A stretch of 64,000 nucleotides of DNA from Ascaris suum (Eukaryota; Nematoda; Chromadorea; Rhabditida; Ascarididae), in NCBI GenBank assembly GCA_013433145.1, contig CM024185.1:5931001-5995000 (forward strand), given 5' to 3'. The notes under the pieces are model-generated. The model did not search any database. It was not told the origin of the DNA and worked only from the letters and a program-made list of their open reading frames with translations. The translations under genes and the position numbers were made by a program. This document shows, piece by piece, positions 36,040 to 48,900 of the stretch. The first letter of the stretch is position 1. Each line of letters begins with the position of its first letter.

Positions 36040-39000
36040 CAATTACTTGATGAAAGTATCGAAAACAATATTTGTCATCATACGATGAGTGTCTCATGTT
36101 TTTGAAATCCCCATTCGAAATGCTTAAATTCACCGAAGAATTCCAAGTTGAAAATGATCAAAATTCTTGCAGTCTAGGATATAACCAGTCGTCTGCTGCA
36201 ATTCAGAAATCATGGATTTCAAAAAAAAAACGTCCAAAGCGATTGTCACTAAAGGATTGCTTTCTATCAAAAAATTACAGTCATATAATATCCGCGAATA
36301 CTTGTGGAATATATTTGTGGCCATTTAGCAAAAATATAAAAAGAGTATAAATATAGGATTAGGTATGCTAAGGATTGAAGGCAGGCGAGCAGGTTGTTGT
36401 GTATTTATTGCACTCAGTAAGCATATTTGCCATAAGTATCTACTAGTTTCTATGCTCTACTCTGCTTGAACTATAGCTTCTTCTTGTCGTTTGCAATGTT
36501 ACTGTCGCTTATGTAAATAAGAGCGCTCATTGCTAGGCTAGTTGATGTACTCGTTAGTTGGCACACATATTTACTGACAGTGTTGCTTAGTTGAATCGTT
36601 ACTTTATTTTTTATGATTTAAAATAGTTGTAATTTTTACTGAATTTTTTATAATTAAAAAAAATTGTTTTAAATGTAGTACCACAAATCTGAATCCAGTA
36701 TGCGTGTAGTGTAACACTTCATATATGATCACCAATTAGTACTTGATCTATCGAGCTGTAACCATTTATACTCAATGAATCTTTCACCTACCTGCACAAT
36801 ATTTGAATATTATGTGGTACTTTTTAGTAAGTTGGAGACCGGTAAAAACTTTGAGTCCACCTATATTACCTTTGTTGTTCAACTTATGCATTTAAATTTG
36901 GTGACCATAATAGAACAGACGCGTGACTTTCATTTTTTTTTTGCACCTCAATCTATGAGTGCTTGATAAGTTGCAGTAAAAGAAAGTTGAATTTCTGTCG
37001 CCTTGATCAATGCATGCGATTCAAGTGGATGAGATTAAGCATATTCGATTGACGAGACGTTTTGTTATATCCTGGAATTAAATTTTAGTATTAGTAATAA
37101 ATAGTATAAATAGTATAGTAAAAAAACAAATAATAAAAACCTTTAATGGTAGTAATAAATAAATAAGTAGATTGTAGTAGGTGCGATAGTAATAAATAAA
37201 TACTACCTGCAAGAAATATCATTCCATTTAAACGTTCTGCTTCACGGATTCCATATGCTGAAATCATTTTCGATTATTGCTTATAAAAAATTGCCATTAC
37301 TTTGTGTTTATGCGTCCTTAATATATTCATTTTTATGTCGAATTAACGTTTGCGGGTGTTCGCCGATGTATTTCCTATGTCGATCAAAGCTAGATAATTG
37401 TTAAAAGTTCAGCCAAGTGTTTAATGAAGAGTTATATAAATTCATTTAAACATTAGCTGAATCTACCTTTATCCTTTTTTTTCTTACCTGTCCATTCGTT
37501 TCGCACCTGTCCATTTCCTTACCTGCCCATTTGTTAAGTTTTAAAAAATTTTTTTCATATTTAGCTTTTCAATAATATTCGTTGTTCGTAAGAGATTCTC
37601 ACTGGAGTCAGTGAGTGCAATGAGCAAAAATTATGACCAAAAGTATCGTTAAATGAATGTAAGATATCATTAAGAATTTAAATAACAAAGTGCACATATT
37701 TTTAATGATGTTTTTTGCGACCTGAGATAAAAGCTCCCACAAAGAATTTGGGAACCTCAAAAAACTTCCCTCTATTTTAGCTGCATTGTTTGGGTAACGG
37801 ATCGAAAGTCTTTCTTTGAAGTAGGCACCTGCACACCTCCAATTACCATTGATTGCGCATTTAAGCAACAATCGCCAATGAACAGACAAGAATGAAAGCA
37901 GTTGTGGAACTGCCGTCCTGCTTCGTCCTATCCGCCTTTATTCTCATCCTTCTTCGTCTTTCTTCCAAGTGGATATTTAGGATATCATTGTCTAGTTTGA
38001 ACGCTTACACTGCTTTTTTCTTTGTGGTACTATAGTCCTAGATTCTATCAGCATCGTTACTTTTACAAATAGTCCTGGATCATGCCCCACATGATCCTCC
38101 CTTGCTCGTACCCTACTCAAATCTGCTTTCTAATTGTTTATTATCTTACGAGTTGTCAGTATTATCTATGAAATCAGAATGGCCATCTCTTTCCATTTAT
38201 GTGATGTCCGACCTCATTTTTTTCCTGTTTCTTCCTATATTCACTTCATTTTTTCAAATAGCATCAGAAATGTTGATTGGCTGTCGTCCTACCTGCAAGT
38301 TATTAGAGTGAATAATGACGTCTAATACTGTCAGGTAATGACGACAGCTTGTCCTCTAGGAAGTATATGACTCCTATTTGCCTATCAAGTTCATCCTATG
38401 CGTATTGATCGTAACCAAATATAGAATATAGAATAGTCAGTTATTTTATCGTTTATTGTCTGAATGTGTTTCGTTTGACGGTTCCATTTACGCACAATTT
38501 CAGTGGAGGATTTGTGAGGTTTGCAAGCCCCAATAGTACAAATGTGAAACTCCTGTTTTTAATGGGCACACATCGGTTGTAATTGTTATTGAAACGTTTT
38601 CCTGTTTATATTAATTTCAAATATATTGTGGAAGCCTTGCTTGGGATCATATTTCACCTCGCCTCTCTTCACCTTCCTGCTTTCGCTCTGTGCATTATAA
38701 CTTTCGATGAAATTTCTCGGTTGATTATTTTGGGCGAAAATTTATATCTCATTGTAATGGGCAAGTTGCCAATAGTACTTTCAAAGATAAAAATGAAGCT
38801 CGAGTAGCAATGTAGATAGTAATTGTATCATTTCAAAGGCCAAAAATGATGGCTGTTAAGATTCCTCCGGAATATTTCGGAAAGAAAAATGCTGAAGGCA
38901 CTAAAAATTTTCATTTTCAAGTGATTTTCCTCCAAAATTTCTTAAATTTTCATTTTTTTCACTTTTTATTCATGGAATTTCCACTCGTTCCCTGAGCCTA

Positions 39001-39772
39001 TGGCCATCATTGTTGCAGATCAATTCTATAGGAAACCTGCGTTTGCATTTTTCTTTTCCCAATGAAAGGGGAAAGAGGAAGGGAATTTCTCTAATTTGGA
39101 GAATTGTGTGAGGATTGGAAAATTTCACCTTCATAGCTTTGGACAATTGAGATTTTTGATAAGGAAACCCATTGAATGCTTTTCAAAAATTTCGTATGTT
39201 ATCCGCTTACTTCATATGTTATACATTTTTTACTTCTTCTTATAATCAGTAATTGGCGATTGTTAATATTTTAGCCATTGTTTTCTTCCCTCATATGAAT
39301 ATAGCGATGATTATTTTTATATGATGTTTGCAGTGTCATTTACATATTTTTATTTTTTCTACCTGTCGCTATACGATTTAGCGTATTGTAAGCATTATGA
39401 GCGGCTGTATTTTCGGGCGCTTTCATATCTATCGTCACATTGTTTTATCTCATTTTATTGATGCCGGAATATCCCGAAATAGCACTAATCCTTGAAATGC
39501 ATCCTCGATATCAATATGTTTCATAAACATTACTTTCGATGAGAGTGCTGTATGCGAAGGTGGATTTCATCGTTTTGCAATATACCTCCGTAAATACTTT
39601 AATATCGGAAAGCTGAGAATCCTTATCTGGATTATTTATTGTTTATTTAAGTTTTTTGGCTTCCGGTTGTATTTTAAGTTGTTGAATAGAGCAGAAGAGA
39701 CATCGTCACAATTGTGCAGCTACTCGAGGTTGAATGACATTTTTTTTTCCTTTTATTGGTTTATCTGTTCAG

Positions 39773-40198
39773 AATTCCGAAGCGCTATTTATTACAACGT
39801 CTATGTCGTTATGAAATCGAACGACGATGTGGTGAATGTTTAATCCTCCACCATTCCGAGTGTTATTCTCCCATTTGTTGTTTATTTATGACGTATGTTA
39901 TATTAATGAATTGTGTTTATTTGTTTTATCTATACTTAAAAAACACTTTGCAAAAAATTATTATTATCGTTGCATTTATTGCAATGTGAATCATCCATTT
40001 CTTCTTTATCTTTGTACATTTTTTCTTTGAGGTCTGCTGTTTCTATACTTCATTCACGTTCTTGATCCGATTATAAATTGCAAGAAAGAAAGAGGGTGGA
40101 GAAGAGAAGTCAACTTTCCTGGATCTATTGGGGGAATCCGAATTCCACCTGAGAATATGAAGGAAATGAATTTGGGGCGCATAGCGGACAAACTTTAA
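39773..40198 (+). CDS. Two exon-like frames of an unrecognised gene
   Basis: Frame one, 39773-39892, follows a good acceptor (TTATCTGTTCAG) and ends at a strong donor GTATGT. It reads IPKRYLLQRLCRYEIERRCG then CLILHHSECYSPICC; the L-x2-LCR-x2-I pattern is reminiscent of a SOCS box, but the proline part is missing. Frame two, 40032-40198, follows TTTTCTTTGAG and reads LLFLYFIHVLDPIINCKKER, then GWRREVNFPGSIGGIRIPPE and a TAA stop. Their phases do not match when joined directly, so the model is incomplete or one frame is chance. Confidence 0.25.
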
Positions 40199-42434
40199 AA
40201 ATATTTGACAGCACTAATGAAGGCTAATGTGGATCATTGTTGTTTACCTAACTGCTAAAGTTTGGGTGCTGCACGTCTGGTAGAGCGTAGTGTCATCTGA
40301 TGCTTCCAAATATGGATAATTGCCAGCGTTCTAAATGCAGTGGTTGTGACGCACGGAGGGGAGAGAGGTGTAGAACATATGAGCAAGCCGTGGCGAATTA
40401 ATGCTGGTTAACAGAGCTTATCAGATGCTCGCACCAAACCATAACATTTGAATACCATGTAAACTACTTGTGTATTGAGCGGTGGAATGTTTGGTTGCGG
40501 TGATGGGTGAGATGAGTTTGAATGCCGATTTTCTATTGGTTAGCTTCACTGTTCAAGCAGCAATGGAAGTTTTGCGTCTATCTATTCGCGTGTCCATTAA
40601 TTCGAACCCCCGAAATACGAAAGTTCCGATGTGAAAAATTACAACTAATGCACATCAAAGATATCTCGATCTCCTTTTCCAAACTGACCGTTCTCTGAGG
40701 ATATTAAAATGAACAAATTTACATACGTGACTTTGCCACGAGGTCGATTAAGTACGAGTCAGAAGCGAATGTTTGGGGAAGAAAGGGTAGAGGAGGGAGG
40801 AGACGAAAGAGTAAAGGTTGTTGCTGTTCAAAGAATAAGTTCATAAGAGTACGTCCTAATATAACAGCAGCTGCCAGTTTTTTGGCACATTTCGTCGCTA
40901 TATTTGAAATATCCGCTTAGCCGGCTGGCACGAAATGGACAGGTGTGTTAGGGATGCTTCTTCGTTTACTTCCCATTCTTTAATCGTTTTTAAATCGTTT
41001 TTCTACGTATTTTAGCTGATGGAGGTTGGCTTTTATTGATCGGCCTGAAATCGTTGGAGTTTTTTCCGGGATTACCATTGTTGATTTTTCGTTTCCCATC
41101 AACCTTATTGCTTGTTATACGGAAATAGTCGTCTTATCATTTTTCAAGAAATCAGACTAAACTTATAAAACGCACGCATTAAAGCAACTTTTTTCGACGA
41201 AACAAGAATCAACAGACAAAGTACCTCACTCCTTCCACCTCGAGCAACCTTTTTCCCACCTCGATGGGGAAATATTTTTCGGCTATAGAAAAAAATAAAC
41301 CGCAAAAAAAACTTACGTAACAAGTTCTTTTTTTTATATGCTCTATCAAATTAGCTCTCTCCGAGATTGTTCGAGCGCAAATGACAACAGCATAAATGAT
41401 TCGGACGCACCAAGTAAGCGGAAGCCCCAAAAAAAAGCGATCGAGGCGTAAACAATGCGCTCAGTGCACCACGTCGTTTGTTCCCTGTTGCTCCACTCCC
41501 CAACAGTATTGGAGCGCATTTTCGGCTCCAAAAACATCTTTTCGAGCAATAATCCCTTATTGTGAAAAGCTCTTTACGAAAATGGCTTTCGACAATAAAA
41601 CGTTTCCGGAATGAATGCTATCTCATCCAGAATACCGCTGCCGTATATCCATTAGCGACCGTGCGGTATGATAAGCATCGAAGTAGAATTTTACACTGGG
41701 CAACTTCCCAAGGCCAATGGAAATTTATTCTGCCAGAATAAGGAACATTCTTGAGAACAGACATGAAGAACAACGGAAGTATGGAAAAAATATTAGGATT
41801 TACGTCACATCAAAGAGCACTCAAAAAGGAATTACAAAGAGAACAACTACAGAAAGGACACTTAATCGTCCCATCCTATACATGCAACTTGAAGGGCTGA
41901 CAAATTTAATAGGAAAGCTCGATATCAGAGCTCGCTATTCTTATGTCACCGTACTGCTTTCTTTTCCGATCTCAATTCCTCATACCTTGAGATCCTTTTT
42001 AGGTCTCCAAATTGAGGAGCACTTTTGCTCGAAGCAAACTGACCAAAAATGAGTAAATCAGCTAAAACTTTTCCAAATATGCGCACGCAAACCATGCTAA
42101 AATATCCAAAGGCCAAAATTTTGAAGCTCAAAACTCCCTAACATCCTGAACGAACAAAAACAACCTGATTAGCAGACAAACAGCCATTTTCGTGCAGCAT
42201 TAGAAGCAACACCACACAAATTGCCAAGTGTTATCAATAATAAATGCATAACATTCCCTCTTTCTGTACTCCCTCCTCATAAAATCTATTTGGTGCTCTT
42301 TCAGCCGCGCAAGGATGCCGGCTCAACATCTCCCAACAAACTGCTTTTTCACAGAAATGCAGCAGTGCTATTCGGACAGATACCTCACTTCAACCTCCAC
42401 CCCCCCCCTAAATTCTAAGAAAAATGCAACTCGC

Positions 42435-42440
42435 TTTATT
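42435..42440 (-). other. Poly(A) signal AATAAA for ZNF598
   Basis: Canonical hexamer on the minus strand about 255 bases after the ZNF598 stop codon. It supports exon 42695-42958 as the true 3' end. Confidence 0.5.
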
Positions 42441-42694
42441 GAACCCGTCAAAAAAAAAACCACAGCCTTCAGCGATCCACCGAGCATGCTTTAGTCCATC
42501 ATATCACAGCAATACGAACAATTCAAATAAAGGCGCCACCAGTAAATAAAACAAAGGCCCAGAACTGTTCACTGAAAGCATAAATTACGAAGCAAACCTT
42601 ACCGCTACACTTATTTTAAATAGTAATAATAGAATGAACGGAAACTTCACGGAAAAAGCTTTGACTCCTGAAAGAAGACCGCGGATGATTACAG

Positions 42695-42958
42695 TCACTT
42701 TTTACCCTTCTTGGCGACGTTCCACTTCTCCCCTTGAACTTTTCTTCCTTGCGAAGATGAATGCGTTTCTTTCGAAGCGTTTGAAGATGATAAAGGAATG
42801 CCTTTCGAAATTATGGCACTTCTAGAAATTGCAGGCGCATCAAATCCTGGTGGAGGTCCAAAACCTGGCGGAGGCGCCAATCCAGGTGGCGCACCAATCC
42901 CCGGAGGAGCACCGATCCCTGCGGGCAGGGGTGTGGGTGGCTTATCCCTTTCCAATAC
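42695..42958 (-). other. ZNF598: Last exon of ZNF598 with PPPGF repeats
   Basis: 87 codons and TGA. It encodes GIGAPPGIGAPPG then LAPPPGFGPPPGFDAP, matching the PPPGF motifs of ZNF598, then a Ser-rich stretch and a Lys-rich end (VAKKGKK). A possible donor, AAGG then GTAAAA (42705-42704), lies four codons before the stop. Confidence 0.85.
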
Positions 42959-45900
42959 CTGAAAATATCCTCAATGACACATTGCTCCATAAATGACATC
43001 CAAACTTCAAAAAATATGTCTTCGAAACCGGAACGACGAGAAGTGACGCCCAACATCGAGTTTCTGATAGCTGACGTTTTAACACCAGTTATGAAAAAAA
43101 AAAACTATTGGCGCAGTTCGCTGATGAAGGGGGGATGGGACAGAAGCAGGATAGGGGGGAAGACATTTCTTGAAGGAGTTTCAGAGACCTGGGATTGCGA
43201 TCTCCCTCAAAATTTAGTCTAGAGTGGCAAGTTTTCATTAACTTTCACCCCCATCTCCCTTTTATCGACGCTGAGTTCTCTATGATTTGTACACTGGGTT
43301 CTCCAAAAATTCTGGAAATAATGATGTGGCAAATTCCAAAACAAGGCGATCACAATTGGTGATCAGTGGCGAAATAAATGCGCAATAAAAAGCATTTAAT
43401 CAAAACAAATGCAACACTTATCAAAAATAAGCGTCTCTACCCATCATTTCAAATGCTGCCAATCAGATATTCACATATGACGGAGCGCAAAACCTTTCGA
43501 CATCTGCTACCAAGTTAAGCCCTGATTCGACAGTGTTAACCGTTCTTCAAAAACAACTATACCTTTGATACTTCACTGCCAACTGGCCACGCATCAGGCA
43601 CAGGTAATGCTTTAGCCTGAGGCTTCCTCGTTTTCACAGCTCCTTTGTTCGAGAGCAGTTCGGCCGCTCCTTTTGTCCAGGCTGACATTGGCGACTTTGC
43701 CTCTTCCTGAAGAATATTTCAAGCCCTCTTTTACAAGCACTCTTAAACTCCCAGCTCAAATCCGTTGCAGGTAACAATGGATTTGATTCGACAAATTAGA
43801 AAAACCTAATACAGCCAATAAACAAATTATGGATCCGCCAAGTGAACAAACAAAATTTAAAAAAGCGTAAGCAAAACAAATATAGAAAATAAAGGTCGCG
43901 AAGAGCCCATCCAGAATTTTGGAATAACAGTCAAAAATATAAAGTGCAGTTTTATGATCTCCATCGTCAGCACTGTGCCTAAACCTTTACCCATCGCTCT
44001 GGGCATTCCTCTCTCTTTGAAATTTGTATATTTCAAAAATGATCAAAAAGTCCCATGTTCCTATGCTACCTGGCAAGAAATGGTTTTTTAAGACTTAACC
44101 ACGCGCGATCGGCGGCCATGGAAAGGATATGAAATAAAAGGTCGAATAATCACACATTCCTGCACACGAAAAAAGCATCATGTGCAAGAAATTTCATTTT
44201 AAAAATTTTATAAACGGGGTCGTAATAAGTCCCAACTGCTCATAAGTGAAAATATGGGTGATATAATATTCAGAAAACTGTGGTAATCCTATAAGGAGAA
44301 GTGCCCAAGGCCGAAAGTACTCGAAACTCTCTTTTCTCATCCTCACAACATCATAAAGTCAGCCAGTCGACAATGAAAAAAATGGCGCTTTTCCATCCAA
44401 TGGCCTTTCTGTTCCCCGAGTATCATCTAAAGTTACAATCAGATCACGATATACGGAAAGAACGAGCTCAGTAATATTTCAACATAAAGTTGACAAAGAA
44501 ACGGCTTAATGCGCCAGCGACCACACGGACCTCCACTGCGAGTAACCACGAACCCAACATCTTCACAAAGAGAAAAAACAACGGAGAAACTAACCTGCGG
44601 AATGTCCTCGCAAAGTGAAGGAAAATCTTCCTCTTCATTCCCTTTGCACGCCTCGGAAGCAGCCAGTTTACTCGCATCATTAGGTGCAGAACCGCCACTA
44701 ATCAACGAAGAAAACGCACTTGAAAGCATCTGAAACAACTGAAAATGAGTTCCAAGTTGTCCGATCCTTCAATATCCTGGGGGCAATACCCGAGACAAAA
44801 TACCTCCAGCCTTTTGAGTTATAATTCGAAAACAATAAGAAAGTACTTCATATGTCCACAATCGTAAATCTGTTAAGGATGTCCTCGAGGTTTGCTAGGC
44901 AAAACGAACTTGCAACTTCCATATCACCTAATATGTTTCAACCATAGCCAATAGTGGATGATCACATTTAGAGCGATCCGGTACCGCAATGATTATTACT
45001 ACGCATGCAGTGGTCACTGCTTTTGCAGCAGTGCTCATCGAAATTTGGAGGCCAAGATCGGTATTCCAAGAATGCAATTCAGACTGTACAGGTGTTCTAA
45101 ACGTGAAATATCCCGATCGCTACCACAACAAGAACAACTTCCCTGACGGTCAAAGCTTAAAAGCAGATGAAAAAATGAGTCGATGAGCAGCCAACTTTAT
45201 CCCACGGACTAAAAACCGCATAAAGATTGGGGTAATGCATTACAATAAAATACCTGCGAAAAACTGGTCGCAAACGTCGTACGCCCCTGATCGGGTTCCA
45301 CATTCTCGTTCGTCACTTCTCCACTCAATGTTGGAAATGCAGTCGGATCTGTCAGTTCATGCCTCGCGGGCGCCTTCTCATGACTTCCCTTGTTCTGCAA
45401 TTAAAAAGTGAACGGACACAGGAACAACATAACCCCCATTTAAGAAGGACCCCCCTGCTCAATGCTTGATCCCTAAAGGCGAAAAGAAGCAAAAAAAAAA
45501 TCAAAAGCTTTTACAATGATAACAGTAAACAACAAAGGATGGTAAACTACCAGACTACTTATTACTTGAAAACTTGAGGTTCATCATAGCAAATAAGAAA
45601 TAATCCAAACATTGTGGACAGAGGTTATAACGCTGACTGTAGCTACCTAATACAGCCCCTCCGAGGTGGGTAAAAATGCGAGTGATTTCAAGACAATCGC
45701 ATCAAAATAAGACCAACAGGATACTTAATTTACCATCGTGGTAAAATCTCACTATCGTACGCACTTAGTAACTCTGCAACAGGCGCGTGTGATATGAGTT
45801 AAAAGAAACGTTTACGATGCGTTAAAAAAGTAGAACATTACAATCCCGTCATTGGCACGCTAAGTGATGACGAGCATCCCTTGATTTAACCTCAATCTCA

Positions 45901-48900
45901 TTACGGTGGTTTACCCCACTCCATCGGCAAATGCAAATATGACGGAGAGGCAAGCTTTACGCCCATTTTCTGCTAAAACTGCAACTGCTCATAAAATACT
46001 CAAAAATTCAGCCAAGAAAACAACCATTTTGAAGAAAGAGAAGTTTCTCCACGGTGGCCATCATTTCTGGTCCTTATCTAAGATCCCGTCGGCAATGAAA
46101 AAAGGAGAGGGAAAAAAGCAGGGAAGCACATCCACCAAGACGAAGACCATAACCACCACCAATTAAAAACAAAAATTTTGATGTCACATTCAACAAACAC
46201 GTGAGGATAGGCTCTTAGTGCCTCCTCACCTTATATTCGCATAATAATCCTCCAAAATGAACTAATCCATCAGAATTTTCCGGCTATAAATTGTACAGGC
46301 AATATCCCTAAATGAGAGCACACCACACAAAGATTTTTGCACTTATGAGAAGCAGATGAAACAGGAAAGACTTCAATACTTTGCACAATACATCATAAGT
46401 AAAGCAGTTTATTTTAAGAATCGAATAAAGATCAGGTAACGTTCATGCTGAAACTTTTGCTATTGAAGTCATTATCGCATAATGCACAAAAACTAGTACT
46501 GCACAACAAAAAAAAAGTTACAGCTTATATAATACAACAGCACGAACCTCTTGCTGTTCACTGACATCCCTTCTCTGATCGACACTTACTGCACCTGTGA
46601 TATCCACCTGAGGATTACTTTCTTTAGGTCTTCTAGCATTCGACTCCTGCCTCTCTACAACCGCTCGTTCGTCGTTCGGATTGCTCACCGCAAACGCTTC
46701 CCCAATGCTCACCTTCCCCTAAAATGATAATCACACGACTTAAAGTAAGACTCACAAACGAAACACTCGCGCTTATATAACTACCAACAAAAAAAGGAGC
46801 ACATATATACGCAAAACTGCTTACAAGCCTATCATAGAAATAATCGTGTGATAGCACAGATGATCTAAGTCAGGTGATCACGATACCTAATACCTATCAA
46901 CCAATGAAATCTGATACTACAATCATAATAAATCTGATAGTTCAGTGCCACCTACACATCAAATAATTCATCGAAAGGATTCATGTCCTTTAAAAGATCA
47001 CCTATCAAAGCAGATAATAATCCACAAAAAGCATAAAAATCATTGAACTCTAAACACTACAACGACTGATTATGTTACTGCCAATTTGGAAGAAATACCG
47101 ATGCAATTTTCGGCAGTTTGTTTAATTCCCATACTCCATCACCAGAAGTTTAGAAATTCAAAATGCCTCCAAAAATTGTAACTTCGTGAAAATTATAGAA
47201 ATTACAACTAAAAAAATCTCGAAAAATTGCATTGCAATAGGAAACCGCTCCAAGCCGCATGCCCTTAAGGGCACAAAAAATACAATCACTCTCACCTGTG
47301 GTTGATTCTGTATTTGCTTCGATCTTTCCTTCTTGTTTTTCTTCTTCTTTGCATTGTTCTCTTCTCTCTCTTCCATTTCCACAATTTCTCTCGCCTTCCT
47401 ACCAATAAATTTAGCGTCCTCCTATAATAAAACTCTTTCAACGCAGAACGCACACGAAAAAAGTAAGCAAAAATATTGCAGTATAAAAGACTCCAGATAA
47501 ACTCCAAAGGAAAATGTTATAAGCGCAACGGAGCTAAAAGTGCGCTAAAATCATAGCCAACCGACCGAAAATATTACATTAAAAAACACAGAAACGTTTA
47601 CTGTATACTCTTATAAATCGTGTCTGTATGTTTTGAAAACTCATCCGATCAACTTAATTATTCACAGCAACCGAAATGCTCTGAAAAAAAATTTGGTCCA
47701 ATAAAGACTTTTTCGAATCTCGCTTCTTTCCTCTCTTCGCCGGGTTGCAAATCTGCCGCTGCAACGAATGAGCTGCAAACTTACTTGGGAAATATGACAA
47801 AAAATATACAAAGCAATATAAGTGAGACAACGATCCTAAGTTTACCTACACATGCACACGCACCTGTTGTGGTAAGCTTCCCATATCTCGTTCTTCCCAA
47901 TTTGATGGCACCACCTCTTCTGGCCAAATATCAGGCTTTGGCAACGGCTTCTTCTTCGAGTTCTTCTCAGGAACGACGCATCCGACGATCGCAGATGATG
48001 AAGAACACTAAAAACAGAGATTCTATTCTTGATGCTGATAATTTTCGTATGTTTTTGGATAAAACATGATTGGCTACCACCACATTTGAAGTGATTCCAT
48101 CCAAAGCCTGCAACTTCAAAGATAATTGCCGATCAGCAATTCCAATTACCTGCACGACCCCACAATCCACGATTTAACTGAAATGAAACGACAAAAAAAT
48201 TCACCAAAAGAATCAATCTCTGTTGCTAAAAAAATTACCAGCAGTCCAACATTTAAAATTGTGCAACACCACCTTTACAATAATGTCTATGAGCTTACAC
48301 GTCTCGCGACATATACTCTTCAGGTGCACATAATCGTTACGAAATCTTCAACGGGTAAATCACCGCAGAAGGATAAAGCTCTAAATCCTCGGCGGATGTC
48401 TCAAGAATGAGTTTGTTTAAAAATTTTTCTTTTGAACAAGTGATCAAAAATTAATCGCTCATCTCCAAATATACGCACTCAGTGACGTCTACAAACTAAT
48501 CTACTTTCTTCACAAACGATAGATGGCTAAAGTAAGCAAACAACTATTTTACAAAGACAGGAAAGAAAGAAATGTGCCAAAAATTCAACACATGAAGGAA
48601 TGAATCTAGGTGACTAAAGAGGCATCTCATACGGCTTCTCTCCAAGCAAACGATGAAAAATATTTCCCATTACCTCATCACATCTCATCTCTGCAAAAAT
48701 AAGTCAGCGAATATACTCGTATATCACTGAAAGACGAGTATAATATAAATCGATTATGCATATATGACCCAAGCGGAGGAACGCTTGTTCTATATGGGTA
48801 ATAACTGTCATGAATATAGAGAGCGATAAACAAATGACAGCGTCGAGAATATAATTAAAAACATACCTGTGGGAATGTCAACTTATTCTTGGCCCACGCC

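Larger units (their letters stand above)
24547..42434. other. 18 kb without a recognised gene; exon-like ORFs on the plus strand
   Basis: No family match was found between the dehydrogenase stop and the ZNF598 poly(A) signal. The plus strand stays T-rich up to about 41 kb, like introns of the plus-strand genes, then turns A-rich as ZNF598 begins. Several short frames look like exons and are listed separately (24843, 26158, 26442, 27293 minus, 30833, 35436, 39773). A further one is 28317-28364 (IFDGTEFKYESRMIE). A gene-dense reading is more likely than an empty region, but I could not join these into full gene models. Confidence 0.4.

Noticed and set aside
41717..42052. 111-codon plus-strand ORF downstream of ZNF598
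   Set aside because: Lys/Arg/Thr-rich as expected from A-rich DNA. It overlaps a better-spliced minus-strand frame; no family match.
47620..48069. 149-codon plus-strand ORF
   Set aside because: Shadow of ZNF598 exon 12, whose minus-strand frame joins its neighbours in phase.
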